NCBI RefSeq assembly: GCF_900107775.1
Contig: NZ_FNRF01000001.1
Location: 310,001 to 374,000, forward strand
Origin: Xylanibacter ruminicola
Lineage (GTDB): Bacteria > Bacteroidota > Bacteroidia > Bacteroidales > Bacteroidaceae
DNA: 64,000 bases
Direction of reading: 5' to 3'
In this document: piece by piece, positions 10,838 to 19,800 of the stretch
Layout of the letters: every line of letters begins with the position of its first letter
How positions within the stretch are numbered: position 1 is the stretch's first letter
Made by a program: the position numbers and the translations under genes
The notes under the pieces: model-generated
What the model was told of the DNA's origin: nothing
Seen by the model: only the letters and a program-made list of their open reading frames with translations
Databases searched by the model: none

Positions 10838-10984
10838 CAGCGTGTTACGATTAAAGTGGCATCAGTGATAGTCAACCATAAACCTTTTACCAACTATCCC
10901 GAAGCTTCTCTTAAAAATCGTAAGAATCTGACCATACGACTATACAGATTAATACTAAAAAAGACTTGTTTTGGTTTTATTTGT

Positions 10985-11018
10985 AAGATGCTGCGTTGTG
11001 ATAACGCGGCATCTTTAC
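10985..11018 (+). terminator. Strong hairpin, possible attenuator or small-RNA terminator
   Basis: A 13-bp stem (10985-10997 with 11003-11015, one G-U pair) and a 5-nt loop, with only a short T tract in the 3' arm. It lies about 150 nt after the 10830 promoter and about 165 bp before the GH43 ATG, so read-through or termination here would set GH43 expression. Confidence 0.55.
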
Positions 11019-11182
11019 GAAGAGGAATGTTACAATCTGTTTTGCATTTGTAACATTTATATATAAAAAGGTAATAAGGGATTAAACGTTTCCCTAAGAA
11101 AAGACTCAAATAACTGAAATCTGATGAAAATAACTGAACGTATTACTATACATTATCTATAATAAATAACAAACCATTGCCA

Positions 11183-13279
11183 ATGAAGAAAATTTGTATT
11201 TCTTTACTGATGTCTGTGCCTCTGGTATCGTTGGCACAGAATCCGGTAATCCGCGACCAATTCTCGGCAGACCCGACGGCTCGCGTATTCAACAACAAAG
11301 TGTATCTCTATCCATCGCACGACATCATGCCACCAGCTGGTCAGCGACAGGACTGGTTCTGTATGGAAGACTACCACGTGTTCTCATCCGAGAATCTGAC
11401 CGACTGGACAGACCACGGTGTGATTGTAACCCAGAACAAAGTGCCCTGGGTACGTCCTAACTCGTACTCGATGTGGGCGCCTGACTGTGTGTACAGAAAT
11501 GGCAAGTACTATTTCTACTTCCCATCTGCCCCCGCTGAGGGAAAGGGATTTGGATTTGGTATCGGCGTAGCTGTTGCCGACAATCCTGAGGGACCATTCA
11601 TTCCTGAGCCAGAGCCCATCAAAGGCATCAGCGGTATCGACCCATGCGTGCTCCAGGCTTCGGATGGTAATGCTTACATCTTCTGGGGTGCTGGCCGCTG
11701 CGCTAAGCTCAAACCCAACATGAAGGAGCTGGCCGACGACACGCCTACAGAAAAAGTAAAGTTTGGTGAGCGTGAGTTTGAAATGAAAGGCGTGAACTGT
11801 CTGAAGGGACTACCAAGCCGTCAGGCCGAAGGTCCATTCGCATTCGAATATAACGGCAACTATTATCTCACCTATCCTTATGTCAGAGAGAATACCGAGG
11901 TTCTCGGTTATGCTATGAGTAAAAAACCAATGGGTCCCTACGAGTACAAAGGCTTGATTATGGCCGAGCATGCCAACGGCTGCTGGACCAACCATCACAG
12001 CATTATCAACTACAAGGGCCAGTGGTACCTGTTCTATCACCACAATGATTTCTCACCACGTGACGACAAGCGCCGTTCGGTATGTATCGAGAAGCTGTAC
12101 TTCAACCCCGACGGCACTATCCAGGAGGTGAAGCCAACCATGCGTGGCGCAGGTATCAACGAGGCTACCGAGAAGATTGAGATCGACCGCTACAGCGAGG
12201 CCAGCAACGATGTTACCACATCGCTGATCGATACGGTTAATACTTTCCGCGGCTTCCAGGCCACACTCCCCGTAAAGGGCAGCTGGATTAAGTATAACGA
12301 CGTAAACTTCGACTGTCTGACCGAGGGATACCTGATTGTAAATGCCAAAGCAGCCGGCAATACCACACTCTATGTACGTGAGAAGAGCGCCAATGGTAAG
12401 ATTATCGCTAAGATCGACATGACCGTGAAGCCCGAGAGTCCTGCTGGTACACCAGCTATGTTCCGTCGCGACTTCAGTAACCAGTGGCTCACACTCACTG
12501 CCCCATTAGAGTACATGCCTAAGGGTGTTACCGACCTGGTAATTACCTGTGAGGGTGATGCTGGTGTTAGCGTGGACTGGATTCAGTTCAAGAACCGTCC
12601 TAAGTACTTCTCGGCTGTTACCACACCTACAGCTAAGCCCGATGACGAGGGATTCATCCGTCGCTGGTTGCTTCTGGAGCCGATCGACAAGCCCAATAGC
12701 GGCAACACCGTATTCACCGACTCATATCTGCGTGAGCACTTTAACACAACCTATTTCAAGGGCCAGCAGACCATCGTGCCAAAGAACGGCCAGAAGGTGA
12801 AGGCTGAATACAAGAAGGTAGAGGTTGCTCCAGGCTTCGGCCGTGGTTTCGGTCAGCAGGAACCTGCCGAACCAAAGGTGACAACCGTTAAGCAGACACT
12901 GACCTGGCACGCTCTCGACAGCGAGAACATGAACGTGAAACTGTTCCGTTTTGCAGAGAAGTGGGGACAGCAGGTTTACGGCGTACTCTTCTGGGCAGTA
13001 ACCATTATCGACTGCGACGAGGATATCGAGAACGTACGCTTGGCCGTAGGCTCTAACTCAGCCTCCATGTGGTGGCTCAATGGCGAGGAAGCACTGCTGC
13101 TCTCTGGCGACCGCCGTATGGTAAAGGACGACGCAATGTCAGCACGTCTGACTTTGAAGAAGGGACGTAACATTCTGCGTGGTGCCGTTATCAATGGCCC
13201 AGGCATGAGCGACTTCTGCGTTCGTTTCCTCGACGAGAAAGGTAATCCTGTAACTAACTATACAATCAAAGCACAATAA
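11183..13279 (+). CDS. GH43 family arabinofuranosidase/xylosidase with CBM6-like module
   Basis: 698 aa from the ATG at 11183; the in-frame TTG two codons earlier is not needed. Signal peptide about 1-18 (ending SLAQ). The GH43 five-bladed propeller spans about 22-330, with general base D30 (SADPTARVF), the pKa-modulating Asp D153 (GIDPCVL) and acid E216 (AEGPFAFEY). A CBM6-like beta-sandwich follows (about 335-470, ending VDWIQFKNRP), then a C-terminal beta-sandwich (about 475-698; RRWLLLEPI, MWWLNGEEALLL) of the kind attached to carbohydrate enzymes. Family members release arabinose or xylose from side chains. It is separated by 2 bp from the next GH43, so the two are co-translated. Confidence 0.9.
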   Translation: MKKICISLLMSVPLVSLAQNPVIRDQFSADPTARVFNNKVYLYPSHDIMPPAGQRQDWFCMEDYHVFSSENLTDWTDHGVIVTQNKVPWVRPNSYSMWAPDCVYRNGKYYFYFPSAPAEGKGFGFGIGVAVADNPEGPFIPEPEPIKGISGIDPCVLQASDGNAYIFWGAGRCAKLKPNMKELADDTPTEKVKFGEREFEMKGVNCLKGLPSRQAEGPFAFEYNGNYYLTYPYVRENTEVLGYAMSKKPMGPYEYKGLIMAEHANGCWTNHHSIINYKGQWYLFYHHNDFSPRDDKRRSVCIEKLYFNPDGTIQEVKPTMRGAGINEATEKIEIDRYSEASNDVTTSLIDTVNTFRGFQATLPVKGSWIKYNDVNFDCLTEGYLIVNAKAAGNTTLYVREKSANGKIIAKIDMTVKPESPAGTPAMFRRDFSNQWLTLTAPLEYMPKGVTDLVITCEGDAGVSVDWIQFKNRPKYFSAVTTPTAKPDDEGFIRRWLLLEPIDKPNSGNTVFTDSYLREHFNTTYFKGQQTIVPKNGQKVKAEYKKVEVAPGFGRGFGQQEPAEPKVTTVKQTLTWHALDSENMNVKLFRFAEKWGQQVYGVLFWAVTIIDCDEDIENVRLAVGSNSASMWWLNGEEALLLSGDRRMVKDDAMSARLTLKKGRNILRGAVINGPGMSDFCVRFLDEKGNPVTNYTIKAQ

Positions 13280-13281
13280 AA

Positions 13282-14733
13282 ATGAAAAGACTACATACAC
13301 TTCTGGCGGCACTTGCTGTAACAGCAGCCGCTAATGCGCAGATTGGCGCTCCATATATTCACGACCCCTCGACACTCGCAGAGTGCGATGGCAAATACTA
13401 CACCTTTGGTACCGGTGGTGGCGGTATCATCACCGACGATGGCTGGAGCTGGCATAGTGGCGCCGACCGTCCTGGTGGCGGCGCAGCACCCGACGTACTG
13501 AAGATTGGCGACCGTTACCTCTGCATCTACGGTGCAACAGGTGGTGGCTTAGGTGGCGGACACGCTGGTCGTATCCTCACCATGTGGAACAAAACCCTCG
13601 ATCCTAAATCGCCCGACTTCAAGTGGAGTGAGGCTGTAGAGGTTTGTGCCTCTGACGGTATGGAGGATCAGGACGCCATCGACCCAGGTTTGCTGTTAGA
13701 TCCTACTACTGGTCGCCTGTGGGTAAGCTACGGTACCTATTTCGGAACTATCCGACTGATTGAGCTCGACCCCAAAACCGGTTTCCGCAAGAAGGGTAAC
13801 AAAGAGAAGGATATCGCTATCGACTGCGAGGCCAGCGACCTGATGTACCGCGATGGCTGGTACTATCTGTTGGGAACCCACGGCACTTGCTGCGACGGTG
13901 TGAACTCTACCTATAATATTGTAGTGGGCCGTTCTCGCAACGTAGAAGGTCCTTATCTCGACAATGTAGGTCGTGACATGTATCATGGCGGAGGAAAGAT
14001 GGTGATAGCAGCCGAAGACCGTGCCTGCGGTGCCGGTCACTTCGGACGTTTCATCGTTGACGAAGGCGTTGAGGTGATGTCGTTCCACTGGGAGGCCGAT
14101 TTCGAGCAGAGCGGTCGTTCGGTATTGGCCGTACGTCCTATCGTTTGGAAGAACGGCTGGCCTGTTGCCGGCGACAACTTCAAGGGCGGTAACTTCTGGA
14201 TTGAGTCGGAGCGCCGTGGTTATGCTTTGGAGCTCACCGTTGACTTTGTTCGCATGCAGCAGGAGCGCCAGGGCTGGTTCAACCGCAACCAGATGGAGCA
14301 GCCAGTGAAACCTATCGCCAACCAGACGCTCGCTGAGGTGATCGACACATGGCCAAAGGGTGACATCCCCGCTCGTATCTGCGACTACATGAACCGTCCT
14401 CATCAGCGCTGGACTATTACTCCAGTTGACTCTGCCGGTGGTTATCTGAGCAATCCTTACTTCAAGATTACCATCGAAGGCACCGAGCGTGCCCTGGCTG
14501 CTACTGCCAATAAGGAAGTAACAACCGTTGCCGCTTATACAGGTGCCGACGAGCAGCTCTGGCGTATTGAGCAGCTGACAGACGGTACATACCGTATCAT
14601 GCCTAAGGCCATTCCTGGTCAGGAGGGTGTGAACAAGGAGTTCTGCCTCTACTCTGCTGGTGACTCAACACCTACACTCGCTAAATACGATTTCAATACA
14701 GACAACTGTAAATGGAATTTCAAAAAGCACTAA
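13282..14733 (+). CDS. GH43 family arabinanase-like enzyme with ricin-like C-terminus
   Basis: 483 aa; the ATG lies 2 bp after the previous stop. Signal peptide about 1-19 (ANAQ). The propeller carries D28 (YIHDPST), D134 (DAIDPGLL) and E183 (DCEASDLMY), the GH43 catalytic set, and the sequence looks most like endo- or exo-1,5-alpha-L-arabinanases. The final ~95 residues (from about 388) have ricin-type beta-trefoil character (ERALAATANKEV; LWRIEQLTDGTYRI; CLYSAGDSTP). Together with the upstream GH43-CBM6 this suggests arabinan or arabinoxylan side-chain removal. It ends at a bidirectional terminator. Confidence 0.88.
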   Translation: MKRLHTLLAALAVTAAANAQIGAPYIHDPSTLAECDGKYYTFGTGGGGIITDDGWSWHSGADRPGGGAAPDVLKIGDRYLCIYGATGGGLGGGHAGRILTMWNKTLDPKSPDFKWSEAVEVCASDGMEDQDAIDPGLLLDPTTGRLWVSYGTYFGTIRLIELDPKTGFRKKGNKEKDIAIDCEASDLMYRDGWYYLLGTHGTCCDGVNSTYNIVVGRSRNVEGPYLDNVGRDMYHGGGKMVIAAEDRACGAGHFGRFIVDEGVEVMSFHWEADFEQSGRSVLAVRPIVWKNGWPVAGDNFKGGNFWIESERRGYALELTVDFVRMQQERQGWFNRNQMEQPVKPIANQTLAEVIDTWPKGDIPARICDYMNRPHQRWTITPVDSAGGYLSNPYFKITIEGTERALAATANKEVTTVAAYTGADEQLWRIEQLTDGTYRIMPKAIPGQEGVNKEFCLYSAGDSTPTLAKYDFNTDNCKWNFKKH

Positions 14734-14739
14734 ACACAA

Positions 14740-14773
14740 AAATCCCCTCCTTCGCTTCGAGGGAGGGGATTTA
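14740..14773. terminator. Bidirectional terminator between convergent genes
   Basis: AAATCCCCTCC pairs with GGAGGGGATTT around a short loop; A and T tracts on both sides let it serve the GH43 operon (plus) and the GH13 gene (minus). Confidence 0.85.
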
Positions 14774-14778
14774 CTATT

Positions 14779-16710
14779 CTAGAATTCAAGAATAAGCGAC
14801 TGTCGCGACTTTAGCTCCATATTCTTCGATAAATCATAGTAACGATTCGTCAGGATATCCTTAGCCTTTGATGTTTTTCCGATGACCTCGGCATAACGCT
14901 CAACCTCGAGTGTAGCAGGCTTCGATGTACCATTCAGGATGGTGAGCGCCGTTTTACCCTGATACTGGCGGGCAATCACATAGATACCATTAAACGGTGT
15001 GAACTGAATCTGCTTACCTTTGATAATCACATCATTACCCTGGCGCCAGTGCAGCAGACGAGAGAGCCAGGTAAACATAGCCTGTTCGCTCTGCGTACGA
15101 CCTTCCTTTGTAAAGCAGTTATGTGTATCGCCGGGGAATCCGCCAGGGAAATCCTTACGTACATTACCATCCGTTTTCTCCTTTGTACCGTTCATCAACA
15201 CTTCAGTACCATAATACAGCTGAGGAATACGATTTACAGTAAGCAACAGCGCCAGCGCCTGCTTCAGGGCGAGGGTATCTTTGCCATTGCCCAGGTAGCG
15301 GTCGGTATCGTGATTCTCGATAAAAGCCATCACACTCGATGGGTTTGGATAGAGATAATCGTAAACAAACGAGTTATAGATACGGTTCAGACCCTTCCAC
15401 CAGCCATCTGTCTCCTCGTATCTGGCCTGAGTCAACTTGTCGAAGAACGAGAAGTCCATCACAGTCTTGAGATAGCTGTTCTTTTCCGAGAGTTTTGAAT
15501 CCATCTGCCAAGCAGCAGTGTAGGCGGGTTCGGTTACCCATGTTTCGCCAACAGTATTAAAGTTTGGATACTCCTCGTTGAGTTCCTTCAGCCACTGTGC
15601 CATGGCATCGGCATAAGCATAAGGATAGGTATCCATACGGATGCCATCGATGCCTACCGTCTCAATCCACCAGATAGAGTTCTGGATAAGATAACGCATC
15701 AAATGGGGGTTATGCTGATTCAGGTCAGGCATTGAGGGTACGAACCAACCTTCAACGGTTTCTTTCAAATCAACTTCTGAGGCATAAGGATCAACCACTG
15801 GGGTAAGCTTATACGATGTTTGCAGATAAGCACTCTTAGCGGGGGCTGATCCATCGCTATTCGCTGTAAAGCCAGTCATCGGGTCGCGACCGCTATTCTT
15901 CTCTGTAAGCCATTCGGGGGTGTTCAACCAGTCCTTGGTTGGCATATCCTTGGTCCAGGGATGCTCAAAACCGCTGTGGTTAAAAATCATATCCATCACA
16001 ATCTTCAAGCCTTTCTGGTGAGCCTCATCACAAAGGCGCTTATAATCCTCGTTCGAACCAAAGCGGGGGTCCACCTTATAATAATTGGTGGTGGCATAGC
16101 CGTGATAGGTTGCGAAATCGTTCTTAGAATCAGGCGAATCATTCTCGAGCACAGGGGTAAACCAAAGCGCGGTTACGCCCAGCTCCTTAAAGTAGTCGAG
16201 GTGCTCGCGGATACCATTCAGGTCGCCACCATGACGCAGACTGGGCTTGGTGCGATCCTCTACATAGTTACGCATGCCCTTTATCTTTGTAGGATGATTG
16301 GCACCCTGTGCAAAACGGTCGGGCATCAGCATATAGAGCACATCGGCATTGGTAAAGCCCATACGCTTATCGCCACTCATCTCACGCTGTTTAAGTTGAT
16401 ACTGTACCTTGGTCTTACCAAAGTTCAACACCATCGTGCCTGGCTGTGCATCACGCAGATTCATATAAACCAACAGGTAGTTGGGCGAATCAAGTCGAAC
16501 GATACTGTCGATGACTGCACCTGGATAATCGGTTGTTACACTGGCAACATCGCGGATACCCTGTCCGTACACCATCAGCTGTACCTGAGGATTCTTCAAG
16601 CCTACATACCAGTCGGTGGGTTCGATACGGTCAATCACTTGTTTCTTTGCTGCACTCATCGTTAAAACGTTTGCCATCAGGATGGCGGTTACTAATAAAA
16701 TCCGTTTCAT
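14779..16710 (-). CDS. GH13 neopullulanase/cyclomaltodextrinase-like alpha-glucan hydrolase (SusA-like)
   Basis: 643 aa from the ATG at 16710. An upstream in-frame ATG at 16740 is rejected because the -7 promoter element (16738-16745) overlaps it. Signal peptide about 1-20. An N-terminal beta domain (about 25-110) precedes the GH13 barrel with the four conserved regions: DMIFNH (about 240-245), GIDGIRMD (nucleophile D360), TVGETWV (acid/base E389) and IENHDTD (D468). This matches the SusA/neopullulanase group that cleaves maltodextrins and pullulan in the periplasm. It sits beside the HTCS gene but has its own promoter, and a palindrome at 16801 is shared with the starch system 25-35 kb away. 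Confidence 0.9.
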   Translation of the reverse strand: MKRILLVTAILMANVLTMSAAKKQVIDRIEPTDWYVGLKNPQVQLMVYGQGIRDVASVTTDYPGAVIDSIVRLDSPNYLLVYMNLRDAQPGTMVLNFGKTKVQYQLKQREMSGDKRMGFTNADVLYMLMPDRFAQGANHPTKIKGMRNYVEDRTKPSLRHGGDLNGIREHLDYFKELGVTALWFTPVLENDSPDSKNDFATYHGYATTNYYKVDPRFGSNEDYKRLCDEAHQKGLKIVMDMIFNHSGFEHPWTKDMPTKDWLNTPEWLTEKNSGRDPMTGFTANSDGSAPAKSAYLQTSYKLTPVVDPYASEVDLKETVEGWFVPSMPDLNQHNPHLMRYLIQNSIWWIETVGIDGIRMDTYPYAYADAMAQWLKELNEEYPNFNTVGETWVTEPAYTAAWQMDSKLSEKNSYLKTVMDFSFFDKLTQARYEETDGWWKGLNRIYNSFVYDYLYPNPSSVMAFIENHDTDRYLGNGKDTLALKQALALLLTVNRIPQLYYGTEVLMNGTKEKTDGNVRKDFPGGFPGDTHNCFTKEGRTQSEQAMFTWLSRLLHWRQGNDVIIKGKQIQFTPFNGIYVIARQYQGKTALTILNGTSKPATLEVERYAEVIGKTSKAKDILTNRYYDLSKNMELKSRQSLILEF

Positions 16711-16737
16711 TTTTGTTCTTAGTTTATTCTCATGCTG

Positions 16738-16745
16738 CAAAGATA
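16738..16745 (-). promoter_or_regulatory. -7 element of the GH13 neopullulanase
   Basis: TATCTTTG on the minus strand, 27 bp before the ATG at 16710. It decides the start, because the alternative ATG at 16740 lies inside it. Confidence 0.7.
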
Positions 16746-16800
16746 GGGATTTTTCAGATACGTTGTTCGCATCAGAAAAGAAATCCCATCACATAGCTGT

Positions 16801-16816
16801 GGCAAACGATTGCACA
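16801..16816. promoter_or_regulatory. LacI-type operator candidate, copy 1
   Basis: On the minus strand it reads GTGCAATCGTTTGC, matching the operators at 42301 and 51085 (consensus TGCAAnCGTTTGC). It lies 55 bp upstream of the neopullulanase -7 element and 4 bp past the HTCS stop codon. A weaker 11/13 match lies at 16661-16674 inside the signal-peptide coding sequence. Confidence 0.7.
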
Positions 16817-16820
16817 ACCC

Positions 16821-19800
16821 CTACCCTTTGTACTCGGTAGGGGTAACACCAAACTGTTTCTTGAATACCACCGAGAAGTGACTCTGGGTACTGAAGCCCG
16901 TCATATCCGCAATCTCGGCTACCGTATGCTTACCACCCTTTAACAGTTCGGCAGCGCGGTTCAGCTTGTAGGTACGGAAGAAACTGCTGGGCGTTTCGCC
17001 AGTCAAACCCTTTATCTTATAATAGAGTTTGGTACGCGAGATATAGAGCATCTTGGTAATACGGGTTACATCGAGTTCTGAATTCGACAACTCTTCCTCC
17101 ATCAGCTTGTAGAGTTCCTCCATAAAGTGCTTATCCTGCTCCGAGAGGGCATTATCCACGCTTTCATCCTCGGTAGTAGTGGCATTGGTGAGCAACTTAC
17201 GCACACGGTCGCGGTTCTTCAGCTGCGACTGGATGAGTGCCGAGAGCACAGCGGGCTCGAAAGGTTTGGTGACATAGGCATCGGCACCTACATTCAAGCC
17301 CTCAACCTGATTTTCGGCTGTTACCTTGGCTGTTACCAGAATAACAGGGATATGACTCAACTGGATATCCAGCTTGATTTCCTGACAGAGCTGATAGCCA
17401 TCCTTACCAGGCATAGCCACATCGCTCAGAACAATATTCGGCTCTGCAGCACGCATCTCTTCGAGTGCCGTATCAGCATCGAGACAGGTTATCAGTTGAT
17501 AGTCGTGCGAGAACAGCATTCGCATGTAGTTGATAATCTCGGTATCATCATCCACAATCAGGATAGTCGGACGGTCATCATCATTCTGATGCGAGGTGAT
17601 GGGTGATTGCTGATAGGTGGTAGTAGTTAGCTGGGCGCCAACTGCTAACGTACTATCTCCTTCCAGTGGTCTGCACTCTGCATCGGTGTATGCCTCTTTA
17701 TTCATGGGATAAACCAAGGTGAACACAGCTCCCTCGCCGTCAGTACGATTTCCGGCTGTCAGGGCACCATGGTGCAGTTCGGCCAACCGGCGGGCATAAT
17801 ACAGCCCGATGCCCGTACCATAGTTTACAATAGCCTTGGTTTGGTTATCCAACTGGTAGAAGCGCTTAAAGATGTTTTCTTTATGCTCCTCGGGAATGCC
17901 CTTGCCTGTATCAGCGATGGTCACCTTCACCTGATCATCAACCACATCCAGCTGCACATCTATCCTGCCGCCTCGTGGGGTGAACTTCAAAGCGTTCGAC
18001 AGCAGATTGCTCACAATCTTCTCCAGTTTGTCGCCATCGGTCCATGCCATCAACTGGTCTTCCATACCAAAGCGGTTCAGCGTCAAACCCTTTTCCTTGG
18101 CATTAAACTCGAAGGTATCACAGATGTCGTTCAGTAGTTTCACCACATCTATCTGCTCTACGCTCAGTCGCAGGGTATCATTCTCCAGTTTATTAAAGTC
18201 CATCAGCTGGTTCACCAGTTTGAACATGCGCTGGATGCTACGCTGGGCAATGTTCAGCAAGTTACGCTCCTCGCCGCCAACACTGTTGCTCTTAGCCAAC
18301 TGCGCCACAGGACCGGCAATCATCGTTAACGGCGTGCGGAATTCGTGGGCGATATTCGCAAAGAAACTCATGTTCATCTGGTTGGTACGCAACTCCTGCT
18401 CTTTCTCCATCTCAGCCTTTCGGGCAGCGCGACGGGCAGCCACCACACGACGGGCACTCTGGTAAAGATACAAGGCTATCAATGCACCTACAATCAGATA
18501 GATGAGCCAAGCCCACCACGAGAACATCGGTGCTGGCTCTACTATCACACCTATCTGGCGCTCATAGCTGCTGGCCTCATCACTGGCACTATCGGAAATA
18601 CGCACTCGGAACGTATAGTGCCCCGAAGGCAGATTGGCATAACCGGCAGCATGCCTGCTACCCGCATCAATCCAATCGTTATCAAATCCTTCCAGCTTAT
18701 AATAATAATGTACGCGTTCGTATTCGCCAAAATCGAGGGCTGTGTACGAGATGCTGAAGCTATTCTCACTGTGCTTCAAGCGTACCTCCTGACAGTTATC
18801 GAGCATCGACTCGATGGGTGCGCCCTTGGTGGGACGAACCATCTGGTTATGAATCTTCAGATGACAGAACTTCAGGGGAATCGTCCTCAGCGTATCGATA
18901 TCAGCGGGATTAAACATGGTGATACCATCGGTACCGCCGAACACCAGACAGCCATTAGGCAACTGGCACGAGGCACGATCGGCAAACTCATCGCCAGCCA
19001 GTCCGTCGGCCTTATAAAGTGCAGTTATCGTGCCTGTCTTGGGGTCGAGACGGTTCAGGCCTTTCATGGTACTAATCCACAGATTACCCTGTCGGTCTTC
19101 CTCAATGCTGCCTACATCCGAACATGACAGACCGGCAATACGACGCACCTCGTTGGTTTGCGGATAATAGCACAGCAGTCCATTGCTCACAGTACCAATC
19201 CAGATATTCCCCTTCGCATCCTGAAGCATATCGGTAGGGATATACACACTACGACGGATGCAACGCTGCAAGCTGGGGATATCCAACGCACTCAGCTTCC
19301 CCGTTTGAGGGTTCATCTTCGTGATGGGCTGATAGAAAGCTGATATCAGCATCGAGCCATCCTTTAATTTCAGCAGCGATGGGATAAACGTAAAGTCAAC
19401 ATTAAATGCTTGCTTGGCCTCCGGCTCTGAGCTACCTGGTCTGAAGGCGAAGATATAGGTGGTGCTTGAAGCCGCCCACACTGTGCCATCGCCAGTTTGT
19501 TCGAAACACATCGTTGGCGGCAGCTGCCACTGACTCAGAATATTCAGTTTCGCGCCATCATACTGGCACTTCATCACCCCACTGGTGGTAGAAAGCCAAA
19601 GCAGCCCGTCGCGATCGCAGAAGATATTGGTAATCGCATTCTTCTTCTCGCCTGCCGGCAGACCAGCAATCTCAATATGCTCGGCTTTCTGGGTGGTGGA
19701 ATGATACACAAACACGCCCTTCAGCAGCGTAGATATCCACAGATTGGCCTGTTTATCGATAGCCACAGCCAATACCGACGAATTCTCTATCACCCGATTC

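Larger units (their letters stand above)
10623..11182 (+). other. 560-bp intergenic region: terminator, promoter, structured leader or small RNA
   Basis: No convincing ORF. In order: a strong terminator (10692-10723), AT-rich DNA, a -7 element (10830-10837), about 150 bp of unknown sequence, a 13-bp-stem hairpin (10985-11015), a TAAACGTTT core (11083-11091) and AT-rich DNA up to the GH43 ATG. The segments before the two hairpins resemble each other (both contain TTGTTTTGGT 10-20 bp ahead of the stem), so part of the region looks duplicated. Confidence 0.6.

Noticed and set aside
13696..14403. 235-codon minus-strand ORF inside the second GH43 gene
   Set aside because: Antisense to a gene with complete catalytic motifs; no signal, family resemblance or promoter. 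Similar antisense ORFs at 22807-23568, 24385-25185, 28081-28863 and 33696-34409 are rejected for the same reason.
15961..16665. 234-codon plus-strand ORF opposite the neopullulanase
   Set aside because: Shadow of a well-supported GH13 gene; low-complexity hydrophobic content from reverse-complement codon bias.
16711..16740. Longer N-terminus for the GH13 neopullulanase
   Set aside because: The ATG at 16740 overlaps the -7 element; the signal peptide starts at 16710.
18345..19127. 260-codon plus-strand ORF opposite HTCS1
   Set aside because: Overlaps the conserved sensor-kinase region of HTCS1 on the other strand and resembles nothing.
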